64,000 nucleotides of DNA from Hirudinaria manillensis (lineage: Eukaryota; Annelida; Clitellata; Hirudinida; Hirudinidae): assembly GCA_034509925.1 (NCBI GenBank), contig CM067528.1:6058001-6122000 (forward strand), read 5' to 3'. The number at the start of each line of letters is the position of its first letter. Positions within the stretch are counted from its first letter, which is position 1. Positions 13,093-26,121 of this stretch are shown here, in pieces. The notes under the pieces are model-generated. The model was given only the letters and a program-made list of their open reading frames with translations, ran no database searches and had not been told where the DNA came from. The translations under genes were made by a program, and so were the position numbers.

Positions 13093-16000
13093 CTAAACCA
13101 ATTCTAAAAGCTGATCATGAGCAGATCCACTTTTCTTGGCTCTCTTAGATTTTGCGAGACTGTGCCTCACATCTTTTTGTTGGTAAATCTCTAGCTGTTT
13201 TCTTGTTGGTTTTTTCCATCTGATCCATGGTGAAAATATTCAAATGGAAATATCACATGGGGTCAATGCATATTATTTAAACCAACTAACGTTTTCAATA
13301 GGAGAGAAAACATCACGACTGAAACTGAAGACAAAGCCATAGCAGCTGATGCCATCCATGGCTGAAGAACCAGGCCAAGAGGTTTAAAAATACCTGTATT
13401 AAATAATGAAATTTATCAGCACAAAGAAAATTTAATGACCAAAACAAGAACTAGGGAATCTGCTAAATGGCATAGCTAACCTGCAGCAATTGGAATGCCT
13501 ATAATATTATAAATGCTGGCAGCAACAAAATTAAGGTAAATTCTGTGTACTGTAGCCCGGGAAAGCAAGATTGCAGCGACAACATCTGACAAATCATTCT
13601 GTGGTGTTGGAATTTGGGTTCTAATATTAATCAAAATCAACAAAAATAATAGAGTTTCACAAATGGCCATTATAACAAAAAAACGATTTGATGTTAAATT
13701 TAAAATATGCTATAAATTAATAAAACTGAACCTTGATGAGAACTATATCTGCTGTTTCTACAGCAACATCGGCCCCAGTTCCAATTGCGATACCGATATC
13801 TGATTGGGCAAGTGCTGGTGAATCATTGATGCCATCACCTACCATTGCAACCCTTTTTCCTTTGAGCTGAAGCTGCTTTATCTGTTCAATCTTTTCTGAT
13901 GGCAACATCTCAGCATAAACAGTACTGATGCCAATCTAAGATTACATGAAATTTAAAGTTGCAGTTTGCTGAATCCATTTATAAATCCTCTAACCTGTTT
14001 GCCAATATAATCAGCAGTCCTTTTGTTATCACCAGTTAGCAACAAAACTTCAAGACCCATTTTCTTAAGAGCATGGATTGAAAACATAGCCTCTGGTTTC
14101 AATGTATCTGCCACTGAGACCATCATGCTCAAATAGCCTGTCAATAGCTGAGATTGTTAAAATGATCCAATTCAGACCAAAATTGGATTATTTGTGATTT
14201 TTGATTTGGGTTGGCACAGAGGGTTGCTTTCCTGTGAGTGTCCAGTAAACTCAACAGTCATGTCATGATGGCAACCCAGCTTGTACTGCTACAAGGTGCC
14301 TCTGGGAGATGTCAGTTTAAAAGTGTTTATGGTGCTATGTAAATAAACCCAATATTAAGCTTGTTAATATTATTGTTATTATTAAATCAAAATATGTTCA
14401 AAAAATTTATTTAACAAGAACAATGGCAACTGCTTCAAATAACAAATAACTGACCATTAATTGAGCAGAGTATTGCAGTTTCACCCATGCTTTCTTGTAA
14501 TCTCATAACCTGATCAACCTGAGGTGGAACTTGAATCTTGTTTTCTTCCATCCAGACTCTGTTTCCAATAAGCACATCAAACCTAGCAGAAGACTCTGAA
14601 GAGGTGCCATTTTCAACTCAAGCTCCAAATGATGAAAAATTTGTTTCTGAAAAGTGAAAAACTCACCAAAATTATTCTGAATAGAAGCTTCCAGCTCATT
14701 GAACTGTATCTCAGGCATCACAACATTCAAATCCTCTTTAATGTTCTGTCCTTCCATCCCATCAATGATGCATTTCAAACCAAATCCAGGTGTTATTTCA
14801 AAACTCTCCAAATTTCCAAATTTTATTTGTGGGACCTCAAATTAATGCAAACATGACTTTCCACTAAAACTTTACTAAAGCACCATTAAATTATTAAAGA
14901 CTTAAAAATAAGATAATTCACCTTTTTAATGTAATTTGTAATTGCAGATGCTATGGGGTGCTCACTGCATGACTCTGCAGTTCCCAAAAGTGTCAAGAGC
15001 TGCAAAAGTTGATTCTCCTTGCCAAACACAACAATTTTTGATACCTGAGGCTTGCCACGAGTAACTGTGCCAGTTTTGTCAAAAGCAATGCAATTGATCT
15101 GTCAACAAAAACAACAGCTGTGGCATAATTTTCTAAATTTGTGATGGTTGATGATGATTCAGCATTAAATCCAAAACAAATATTAAATCAAAACTGCAAT
15201 GGGTTCTTCAATTATGATTTCTCATCATTCATGCAGAAGAGCAAATAAATAATTTCAATTTTAAAAATATTTGAGAGACACCTGGAATTAGAATACATCA
15301 GCATATAAACTAAATCTAAATAAACAACTCATCTACTACCTTGTGAGCTTTCTCAAGGGGTGCACCACCTTTTATGAGGATGCCATTTGAAGCTCCAACT
15401 CCTGTACCAACCATAACTGCAGTCGGTGTTGCAAGTCCAAGAGCACAAGGACAAGCTATGCAAAGCACAGAAATTGCAAACTGAAATGCATTCTCGAATA
15501 TCACTTCATGGTTTGTCTTTCCATGAATCTGAGAATGAACATCAATTTCAAAACTTAATCAACAAAATCACTTGGCAGTTCAAAATAATAATGAATTGAT
15601 TATATGATTAATTTCAAGTTATATAAAAATTATTTATTCTGGTTAATTTGATCAAATTTAAAGCTCTAACCATGTACGAAGGATCGATGGCATTGATGTT
15701 CACATAACCAATGATGATCCAAACAATTAACGTGACAAGGGACACAGATATGACACCGGGAATGAAAAAGCCAGCAACTTTGTCTGCCAACTCCTGGCTT
15801 TCACCCTGCCATTGCAATGAACCCCTTAATACATTTCGACCTCAGACTACTGTTGCAGACAAGATCCACTAACCTTGCTCATTTGGGCCTCCTCTACTAA
15901 AGATACGATCTGAGCGAGAACCGTATCAGAACCGACATGGGTGGCCTTAATGACTAGAGTTCCATTATTATTGAACGATCCCCCGATCACGTTATCACCA

Positions 16001-18394
16001 ACATTCTTCATTACAGGCATAGACTCTCCAGTGATCAGAGATTCATCACAGGTAGATGATCCTCTTTCCACTTTACCGTCGACTGGAATTTTTTCGCCCG
16101 GATAAACCCATAAAAGTTAAGAGAAAAATGACTTTCATCTGTTAAATTCAGTTTCTAGCTCAAACTCACTTTCAGAAGGTCTCCCTTTTGAATGAGCTCA
16201 AATCTTATATTCTTTTCTTCTTCTGAGCCATCATTATTTGTTATCAGTAGATTTGCCTGAGTTGGTTGGAGTGACATCAGTTTTGTCAAAGCTTCTGAGG
16301 TTCGTCCCTAAAAAACAGGTTGCCTAAATTTATGTTAAGCCAATCTTAATTGTCTCAAAATGATCTGATAGCACTTTAAAATTGCTGCACCACTCATATA
16401 GATTCTGTACCACTGCAGCACTACACCTTCCATTAAGAATCTATTGAACCAATCTACCAACCAATTTTAATGGCTTAAACAACTAAGAGGCAGACAGAAC
16501 AAATGGAGCATAACGATCCAAACCAATTGGAAACTAACTTTTGCTAGGCACTCCAACCACCTTCCAAGAGAAACAAAAATGAATAACATTGGTGGAGTAT
16601 CAAAGAAGGTCATTGGACTGACAGGACGACTTTGAGCAAAAGCAATGACCAATATTAAGAGCGAATACAGGTAAGCAATGCTTGTGGCCATAACAATAAG
16701 GACATCCATGTTCATTTGACAGTGCTTCAGAGATTTGACTGTCTGGACAAAGAAATATTTACCTCCAAAAACCTACAAAATATTTTTAAGAGTGAGAGTG
16801 CATTAAGTAAAAAGAAAAATATGGAAACATACCAGACATGGAGTGCAAATGAGAAAAAGTAAAAAATTTTCAAGAGATATGCCAGGAAACAACAAGTTCG
16901 GATCGTGGCATTCGTATTGCCCGACTATTTCTGTTAAGTTGCTGGGATGACACACGGGATGAGACATGGTGGCCATGAATGCAAACATGATGATCATTGC
17001 TGGAACCCCAAACAACAGGGAAAAGAGGAATGAATTCCTCCACCTTTGAAAAATAGTATTGACATTTGTTGATAATGTTCATGAGTTAATTATCATCCAA
17101 AAGAAAGTCACAAATAGAGAATGTCAAATACTTTATAGTTTTTTCGTGATGCCTGTTGATGTTCAATTTATGCTTCTCCACATTTATCACTGAGGCAGAA
17201 AATTGTAATCGCTTTAAAAAATAAAGTTGGCATTGGTTATTGAATAGTTTAAGATTATTTAACTTTATGCACATTATGCATTAATAATAAAACCAGACAT
17301 TTATATGCTCTATTATATCTCTTGCACCAGTTGAATCAGCATCATAGTAGAACTGCCCCTTCTTGTTAACAAATGAAACATTGGCTGAAAGAATGCCTTT
17401 GCTCTTGATCAAACTGCTTTCAATATCTGCTGCACAAGTTTCAGTCTTCATGCCTTCAATCTTGGGAAAAACATCACAATTAAAATAATACTTGTGTTGC
17501 TACTGTTGTCTATTGTTGCAGTTATAGATTGTAATTATTTAAGGATGAAAAGAAAAACCAAGGAGAAACTTACAGCAATTTCTATAAATGTTTGGCCAAC
17601 TTTTTTATGATCAATGAGTTGTGAATCATAACCAAGGTCATTAATGAGATCAACAATTGCTGATGCTTCTACTAACTCAGGATCATATTTTACCTCAGCT
17701 TTTTCTGTCATCAGAGTTACATTAGCTAATTTTATTCCTAAAGAAAGAAGAGAATGATCTTAAATAAACACAAAATAATTTTTTAATTTGCTGAAACACT
17801 ACAGCATTTATTAAGAAATTTTATTTAATCATTTGTTTTGCAAGCTACTAAGCTACTTTAAGTTAATGACCAGACCAAAAATGATAATGCTCTAAGTAAA
17901 CATAATTATCATCATTTGATTAATCAATACAATATTGATCAATAGATCTAAATTAAATAAAGCAGCTGACAATCAAAACATCATGGATTAATTTCATCTA
18001 CTTAATCAACTAGTAATTTGGTGGGTAGAAAAATAGATACAAAAATTTATAAAAATAACAAAATCTCATATTTTTGCATCTTCAAGTATAATGTAATATC
18101 TAAAATCTAAATCGTAACCATAATCATTTTAGCAAGACAACAATTACTTTGCCTTACCAAATTATGAATTTGAAACATAATCTAACTGTATGCATCGCAA
18201 TCCATCTCAAGTTATATCATTGTTGATAAAAAGATCATTAAGTAATACTTACCACCATTCTTGAGTAACTGATTTTCTATATTGGATACGCAGGCAGAAC
18301 ATGTCATGCCAGCAATAGAAAGATAACAAATTTCTAAATTGAGTCCTTTGGTTAACATTCTCTCTTCGGTTTGGGGATCTGTTTCTCGGACCAT
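13093..18394 (-). CDS. ATP7: ATP7-type copper-transporting P1B-ATPase
   Basis: Golgi/plasma-membrane Cu(I) pump. Eighteen exons join in phase to about 956 residues: 18253-18394, 17574-17737, 17299-17460, 17132-17211, 16833-17043, 16539-16772, 16170-16307, 15874-16107, 15671-15805, 15340-15528, 14922-15098, 14667-14835, 14455-14595, 13995-14137, 13732-13935, 13481-13598, 13291-13393 and 13093-13219. Landmarks: CxxC of HMA1 at 32-35, TGE 403-405, CPC 526-528, phosphorylation Asp570 in DKTGT, SEHP 608-611, GDGIND 806-811, and the last-helix MxxS. Only two N-terminal HMA domains are present (vertebrates have six). HMA2 reads GMKTETC and lacks the first Cys of the copper site. The 62-nt intron 16108-16169 ends in GG, not AG, although phase and homology require it. 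Confidence 0.94.
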
Positions 18395-20989
18395 CTTTTC
18401 CAAGCAAGCCGAACCTTTACGTTGAAAAATTATCGCAGATAAACGACAAAAAACAAAAAGTGCTAACGACACTGTATCATGTGTTTCCGAACCACACCAC
18501 CCTCTCTATTCGAAACTTGTCACCAGGCATTATCCAATTCGCAACTCGAAAAGCGCGTAAGAGATTTATTACCATTAATAATTTATTTTATACTATAAAA
18601 AGTAAAACAGTTTAAATTAATTTTTTCTAAACTTTTAAAAAATAGACAGTTGACGTTCTCTTATGGACGAGATCTGCTATTTTCATGATTTAGATTAAAA
18701 TATGTTTGTGCTAAAACCATAGCATCTCTTAACAGCATCAATACCAATAATTAAACTGTCATTATAATACCATGTCATGCATTTTGTTCCAATATATCTT
18801 AACTTGGATAATGGATAAGTTCACAAAGCAGAAATGTATTTATCCCTTCCAAAATATTTTAGGAAGACCACCTCAGCATTGCATTTGCCATAGATGCCGA
18901 ATATATGGCCGCTCGGGGATCTTATTTCCTAAGGGAACAACAAAAATCGCAGAATATGTAAAGTACCAGTGTCTAAAAAAACAAATGAAGATAAATATTC
19001 AATCAAAAGATTGTGGTGTAGTATAATAGACTTTAATGGTATCAATCATTTTTCTCACTTCTAAATGCGGTTCTCCACATGCTAAACTTGGTTCCAAAAT
19101 ATTATAAGACTACGTTTTATTAGCTTTAATAGTCTTATGACTGTATTGCGTTTTTAGAGATTAACCACGTGAGTCAACGATGGAAACTATTAGAATCCGA
19201 GTTTTGAGCAGATCCGGGCCATTTTCAAAAACTGAGGTCCCTCTGCCTCTTAATTCTTGATTTTATGAAAAGATAATATTTTCATAAAATCAAGAATTAG
19301 TATCTGTTATACTATTATTTCCTTTCTCCTGTTCGTACTAAGCCAAAGTGTTCCAGATCCGTCACTGATGACAGAAATCACAAATTAAAAAGCATTAGTG
19401 TCGTATTCTAGGTGGCTGCATGATTTTAGTTCATTATCCTTCAATGAAAACAAGAATTAATAAACGTTTACATTCACAAAGATTCGATTCACAAGACAAG
19501 TACTCATATTTAAAATGTCTCATAAAATATCAAATCCTCCCGGGTTATGCTTTTAGCTAAAATTTTATCGAAATAATAAATGTTAAAAATACTAAATATT
19601 TCAATGTTCAAGCGTCTCAAATGTGCCTTAATATTCACTCCATCTTGCATTCTCATTTGAATATTTCTTTGCAGTGGCTCAATCTAGTTACATTGAAAAG
19701 AAAGAAATGAAAAAAAGCACACATTTTCTATATAAAAACACTCGTCTAATCGATCGAAATGTTGTGTCAAAGTTTCAAAGCAATCGGTGAAGAACTTTTT
19801 AGAGAAAATGATAAGACACAAACGCAGTTACATTTTTATTCGTATAGATTATAAAAGAAAAATCACACTACCATATTATAAAAAATATGTTCAACTCCCA
19901 CAAAAACTTCGGACGCCGTCCAGTTCGTCAAGCTTTCGTTTATTTGACGCTTACGAACTTTGACACTTTCGATTCTGGCAACATTGGAAGGCATTTTCTG
20001 ACATTTTCGCAATTAATATTTTAATCGCTTTGTTAACAGTTTGCAGTTGTAATTAAAAAATAAAACATAAAACAAAATGGGAGCCATTTGATTAATTACT
20101 CACCTCGCTTTATTAGTCTGAAATTGTAATTTCAGAAATTCATTCATCCTACTCCATCTAACATAGGGGTTCGGTGGCTTCTGATCTAGTCTCTACTAGC
20201 TTCCTTTTGGTCCACTAAGTCATATCAGGGCGTTAAGAAAGCTTGCGCTACAAACCTAAAAGCGCTTTAGATAGGTGATCGAAAGACGAGAGAGAGCCTT
20301 TCGAAAAACCTTTAAATCGTAAAACACAAATTTATTCGTGAAAACTAGTGAGACGGACTGAATTATTGGTGTAGCTATGTCTGATCTAAATGCTTTAGTT
20401 TGCCGGCCCTTAATTTAAAACTTATTTAATTTACCCAATATATTATTTAATATCTAATAATTAATATCTTTCAAAATTTATATAAGATCATTTCTTTTAC
20501 ATCCCATTTTGCATAGAGTCAGTTACAATGTATATTGCTAAATTTCACCTTTTTTAATAACTATTTTATTTAAATTATTTGATATCTCACATTTTTTACA
20601 CTTTGTTATTGAATAGTTTTTATTATTATTGAATCACTATTATCATTACAATGTAATGTGCTACTACTTTAATAACGATGATCAGGACTTGCTACGGATA
20701 GAGATGATCATATCGCAAAGAATTATTAAGATACCTTGAATTCAAAGTGGGTTTTTAAAAGCAGATGTAACTACCCGTAGGAGTTGATTGTAGGAGTGTT
20801 TGTTTACATATTAATCGTATGCAAAGCGCATTGCTTGGAAAACTGCTGCAAGTAAAACTGTGGAGGCTGTAGAGACTTCTGCGTTGTTTCTCGAGAAAAG
20901 TTTCGGCTGGAAGTAACGAATCTCGTCAAAAATTCGATTCCTGTTCAAGCATTTTACTGTAACGAATTAAGAACATTTTGATTCAAAAC
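18395..20989. other. Divergent intergenic region, ATP7/tropomodulin
   Basis: About 2.6 kb between two divergent start codons, expected to hold both promoters and 5' UTRs. Apart from the hairpin at 19251-19299 I recognise nothing. Short open frames here show no family resemblance. Confidence 0.5.
19251..19299. repeat. Perfect 21-bp-arm hairpin
   Basis: Arms 19251-19271 and 19279-19299 are exact reverse complements separated by a 7-nt loop (gataata). The stem is AT-rich. It lies between divergent ATP7 and tropomodulin and could be a foldback element, a structured transcript or a terminator-like structure; no function can be read from it. Confidence 0.85.
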
Positions 20990-23920
20990 ATGTCGACTAA
21001 GAAACCAAAAGACGTGAAAGCCTATGCGAATATTAATCTGGACGAATTGCTTTCCAAACTTACAACAGAGCAGCTTGAAGATCTGCATACCGAACTTATA
21101 GATCCAGATGTGAGTTAAATGTTAATTAACATTCTTAATTACTCGTGGTTTTTTTTATACCATACATGTTTTATTTTAAAGTTATTCGTTAAAGAGTCAA
21201 GCATCCAAATTCACCCATTATTTACAAATTCTTCTAAAAATTGTATTCATCTCGATATCTCATAAATAAATTTCTGAAAAATATCAGTGACAAATGCAAG
21301 ACGAAAAGCATTATTGCAGTAGACTCCTTCCCTCGGACTTTTTTGACCCTTAAGTTATTGATTTTTTTATGTTAAAAGAAAGAAAAAAGGTTTCCACCAT
21401 CTAAACTTGACCAATTTTAAATTCCTGGCCACTGGTAAAAAATATTATGATTTCATGCAAATCATTTTGTAGCAAAATTCACGAAACTTCTTCGTTAAAA
21501 AAGTCTTAGGCATCTTCAAAATTTATTTTGAGAAATGTTAACGTTGAGTGGTAATGAGAAACAAAATTCACACCGAGATTTCCTCGCTGGCTGTAAGCGT
21601 TTTATAGGATTCCTCTAGATTCCTTATTTTCTTTCGTTGTTGGGACAATGTTATTGGCAGCTCCGACTTTACACTATTATAGTTATACACCGTACAGCCC
21701 GGATGCTTTTAATCTAAGGTTCTCTTCTTAATTCTCAGTGAGGTCCATGATTTCTGCGCGTCGAACTATAGCAGATTGTTTTGTTACGGCTGGGGTGGTA
21801 AATGTCATTGGATAATAATAGTTAATTTAGATAGAATGATAGAATACAAAAATGTATGCAAGCACAAATCACGGTTATTCACTGTCCTATTGGAGCAGAG
21901 TAAACCTTAATTCTTCATATAATTATTCTGCTCAAATATGGAGTTTTTATAAAACTTGAATTTATACAAAATTAATTTTACGTTATATTGAAATTAGTGA
22001 GTCAAATGTTATTTACATTTTATATTTTACTTATTTATATTGGAATGAAGGATTCGATGGTTCCCCCTTGCGACAGATGTCGCTACAAAACTGATAAACT
22101 CCCTACTGGACCTTTCAACAGGAAAAGGCTTCTCGATTTTCTAGAAAAGAAAGCTCGGGAAGAGAAGGATTGGGACGAAGAAAAACCTTTCACTAAGGAG
22201 AAGCGAGGTAATCAGACATTCCAGCGTTGATAATCAATTGTAAAACTTTTCTTTAAAATGTCCACTTAATCCCTGTAAAATATATCAAATAATAAATATT
22301 GCATCTATTGCTTATTTCTATAACACAACTAGACGCACTACGGTAGCGCAGATGCTCAGCAATAATTTCAAGAGACATGAGTAAGAAAAAATAAATTGAT
22401 TTAAAAAGTTGTTCAAACAATATGTTTTTTTTTTTGTAAAATTGTTCGAAAATAGGCAAGGTATGGGCACCAGAGAGCGAGGAAAAAATAAAGCTTCTCG
22501 ATGACGATAAGATGTCGACAGAATGGGACGCAATCCTTAACAAGGCCTCAGAAGCAGAACTGGTTGATTTGGCAGGTTTGATCAAAGAAAATTTATTGAT
22601 CCGTTGTGGAAATATTTGGTAAGTTAACACGTCAACACGCAGCTATTCTGGGATTCCATGGCATGCTGAATCAGGTACAGTATCACCAAGCATTCGTCGA
22701 AGGAAAAAAAGTTAACGACGGGTCTGGATTTCAAAGTAAGTTTTTAAAACAAACTGTCAAAATAAGTATAAAGCACTGGGTAATGTTTCGATTGTTTTCT
22801 TGAGGTGTGGCGAGTTATGCAGAGTTTAAGCATTTTGAGGCTGATAAACCAAACGATACGGACGTGGAAAAGTGTCTGGATCAGATGAAGAAGGACGATC
22901 CTGAATTAAAAGAATTCAACTTAAACAACATCAGGGTTATCCATTTTATTCAAAATAGCTTAAACCAGCTTTTAAAACGTATAACTCTTTCTCCTAATCA
23001 ATCAATAATCGGTTATTCAAATAATAAGTTGTTCAACGACCATTTTGCGATAGCAAGTATAATGCAAATAATAAATTTACATGCAAATTATAACATTTAA
23101 AGAAAATAAAAATAGAAAAGTTGTGTGAAATCGCCGAGGCGCTGGAGAAAAATACACATCTTACCAAACTGTATATGGCTAACACGAGAGCTACAGACAA
23201 AGTTGTGAAGGTAATGGCATAATTTATAAGTAAATAATTCACTCTTATTAATCAAATTAATGTGGATGAAGGTTTTGATAAATTCTTTGAAAACCAACAA
23301 AACCCTGAAAGAATTGAATTTGGAGACCAATTACATCAGCGGATCCTGTTTGGTATTACTAATAGAAGCAATAAACATTCATCAATCCATAACGGAGCTA
23401 AAGATTTCAAACCAAGTAATTTTTTCCAATTTGCTTCATTTCATGAATTATTTGCGTTGATCTCTTTTATCGGAATATGTAATACTCTAACCATCTGCTT
23501 TACTCTAAAACGCGCCGACATTATCTCTAAATAATTTTAAATTATTTTAGAGGCCACAGACTTTGGGCGTTCAAAATGAAATGCAAATCACAAGGTTAAT
23601 CAAATTTAACCAAAGTTTGCTCCGTCTGAACATCGTCATGGAAACATGGAGTGCGAAGATCTTGGTGACACGATATATTCAACGCAATATTGACAACCGT
23701 GAGAATTTGTTCATGGGCTTCTTTTGTAATAGAATTCCGACAAACATTCCGACAAACATTTTCAGAACGACGCAAGAGAATGGGCATGGAAATAGTGTTG
23801 CCCAACGAAGACGAGAAACCTTATTATTTGAAAGAAAAACCAAAGGAGGATGATCCTCCTAAGGGCGATGATTCTAGCGATAGTGATGATTCAGAAGGCA
23901 GCTCGAGTGATGAAGAATAG
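20990..23920 (+). CDS. TMOD: Tropomodulin
   Basis: Caps actin-filament pointed ends, with a tropomyosin-binding N-terminal part and a C-terminal LRR domain. Nine exons join in phase to 391 residues: 20990-21109, 22051-22207, 22456-22575, 22643-22735, 22805-22935, 23103-23210, 23272-23415, 23551-23698 and 23766-23920. Matches include LTTEQLEDLHTELIDPDDSM, PTGPFNRKRLLDFLEKKARE, KPNDTDVEKCLDQMK, NLNNIR and LKELNLETNYISG. The acceptor of exon 6 is the AG at 23101-23102; the more obvious AG just downstream would break the frame. The last exon adds an acidic Ser/Asp/Glu-rich tail after the LRR domain, making the protein longer than vertebrate TMODs (about 350-360). The basic RRKRMG stretch of the family is kept. 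Leiomodin is less likely: there is no WH2 extension. Confidence 0.93.
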
Positions 23921-25300
23921 ATCTAGTCAGATGATAACAACTTGTGAAATAAGAAAATACGTTGTATTTTGTTCAATCTCTAGTAAATTGGGCTTAAAAC
24001 GCCGTTCTCCCTCTCACTAGACTTAAAAAGCGTTTTAATGATGCGTCTTATATGCACTTGTGAAATATTGTTCCCTTTTTGGCTTATGTTACATAGCCAC
24101 ATGATTAGCCGCGCACATGGGAAGTGGGAATGAAGGATCGACCTCCCCGAACACCGTAAAGAATTAAACATGAATTAAATATAAAGAATAGTTGCTAGAT
24201 ATAGTTGATGAGCAAGTTTTAATGTTAATAAATTATTTAAAATTTATTTTAATGATGCATGACGACGTGTTGGAAACACAATATCAACCTATATAAGTAA
24301 TTAAGCTAGTATATTATTTCCATTACCGCGCCAAGGGGGTGTTTCATCCAAGCCTTTGAACTTGGAGAATTTTATTGGAGTTATATATATGTGGAATAAA
24401 TAGAACTCTGCCTGGCTATCTATTTGACCAGGAAAAGGCCTTTTTCATTCGGTTCCCTCCATACTTCATTCAAATTATTTATATAATATTATTAGAGTAT
24501 ATATTTCTATGGAAATAAAGATTTTTAACTTTTCCAAAGACACTAATTCTCCTTAAAATGTTTGAGGTTAACACTTATTCAAGCCTAAAGGGTCCTTGCG
24601 CCCTACCAATACAGTCAAGTTTCGCTACTATGCCACCCTCGCTATTATGCCACTTTTGCCGACAAAATTCAATGCAAAATAAATTTACTATGTTTGTGAG
24701 AAAATTAATTTTAGGTTAGGTAAGCTTATGTTTGAGGAGATGGAATGACTAAGAATGAAATTTGTGTTTAAATATTACGAATCAAAGCGAGCAGGGGCGC
24801 GCCGATATATTTTTTTAGTTAGGCCATTGATCTTTTTTTTTGAAGAAATTTTCAGAGACTACTTTTCTCAATGGCTGACCAAAATTTCCATTTCCTTAAA
24901 TTTAAATCACTATTTTAGCATTTCCATCAATTTTGTATTAAATACACCAATTGAAATGTCCCCCACCATCTTTAAACGATAGTTTGCACCAGAGATGCAA
25001 ATATTTTAATCAAAATTCACCCAAAATACTGTCATAGTTTTCTAGTTCAAATATGTAGTATTAGGTTATCAGGACATTATGTCAATCGAGACATTATGAA
25101 TTTTCAACGGCTTCAATGATTCTACTATCTTGATTAGAAGATTTTTGGCCTTTTATACTTTTTCAAATACTAGGTATTTAAAATAATTTTATTTCATTAA
25201 CTGTGATTTATTTAGATCTTTTTAGAATTCTATTTCTTGTCTTAAAATTCGCCACCTTTGTTTACTGTTTACCTCAGGTATCAAGGCAGGTGTAAGAGCT
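23921..25300. other. Intergenic, no gene recognised
   Basis: About 1.4 kb of AT-rich sequence between tropomodulin and the Ly6-like gene. It holds the presumed tropomodulin 3' UTR and the Ly6 promoter. No exon or RNA gene was recognised. Confidence 0.5.
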
Positions 25301-25919
25301 ATGTCCCGTACAAAACACTTGATAGTATCCGTGATTGGACTTTTAGCTGTCATAAATTCAGGTTCTCATTTAGATTATTAAGGATGATATTATTCAGCTT
25401 TTCATTAATACTTCATGAACTGATAATGAGATTATTGCATATACAGTTAATGGACTACAATGTTACCAATGTGATAGCAACGAAGATGACTCTTGTCCGA
25501 CCAGCAAACCTTTTGATAGAAACATCAATGCTCTGGTCGATTGCCAGAGTTTTGAAACCAGAACACCTGGTACATTTTGCCTAAAAATAACAAGACAGAG
25601 TCCAGGCTGTGAGTTAAACAAAGTTTAGATTTCTAACTTCCTTCAGGTTCAAATCTAACACTTTCAGAAATTATTTCATTTACAATAAACAGGGTTTGGA
25701 TGGATGAAGCAGACACGGAGATGCGGATCAAGGTCAGACACTGGAGTTGCTTGGGGTTGCAGGTGGACATACGAAGATAATGGTGTTTGGAGAGAAATGT
25801 GCTACTGTGATGACTCAGATGGTTGCAATGCTGCAAACCATATAACAACAAATCTATTCATCCTCTTCCTACCATTATTGTGCCTCTTGAAATTGTTAGT
25901 GAATTTTGTCTGTGTGTGA
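25301..25919 (+). CDS. Ly6/quiver (sleepless)-like GPI-anchored protein
   Basis: Small secreted three-finger protein probably tethered to the outer membrane leaflet. Three exons join to 149 residues: 25301-25361 (signal peptide, MSRTKHLIVSVIGLLAVINS), 25447-25608 and 25693-25919. The mature part opens with the family's GLQCYQC, has spaced cysteines, and ends with CYCDDSDGCN followed by a hydrophobic stretch, the usual GPI-attachment layout. The WF before a Cys-rich block is typical of quiver-like members, which in insects modulate ion channels and receptors; no such role can be inferred here. A second gene of the same length and exon plan lies at 52316-53035. Ligand or partner unknown. Confidence 0.85.
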
Positions 25920-26121
25920 CATTTTTTCTGCTTTGATCATCACCATTATCATCCTCTGTTATACTGATTTTCTACAATAACATAGCAATTCTCTTAGTTT
26001 TCTATGTACATATATATTTTTGTGATCATTAATAAAACACTTTCCAAGAAAAGTATCGATAAAAAATAATCGAATAATATTCAAATAGCTTAATGTTCAA
26101 AAGCTCAATAGCAATCATAGA

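Noticed and set aside
12909-13148. Plus-strand open frame of 79 codons
   Set aside because: It is the antisense shadow of the last ATP7 exon (13093-13219).
18772-19026. 84-codon plus-strand open frame upstream of tropomodulin
   Set aside because: No domain, no homology pattern and no splice context; consistent with chance in AT-rich DNA.
22253-22630. Minus-strand 125-codon open frame
   Set aside because: Antisense of tropomodulin exon 3 and flanking introns.
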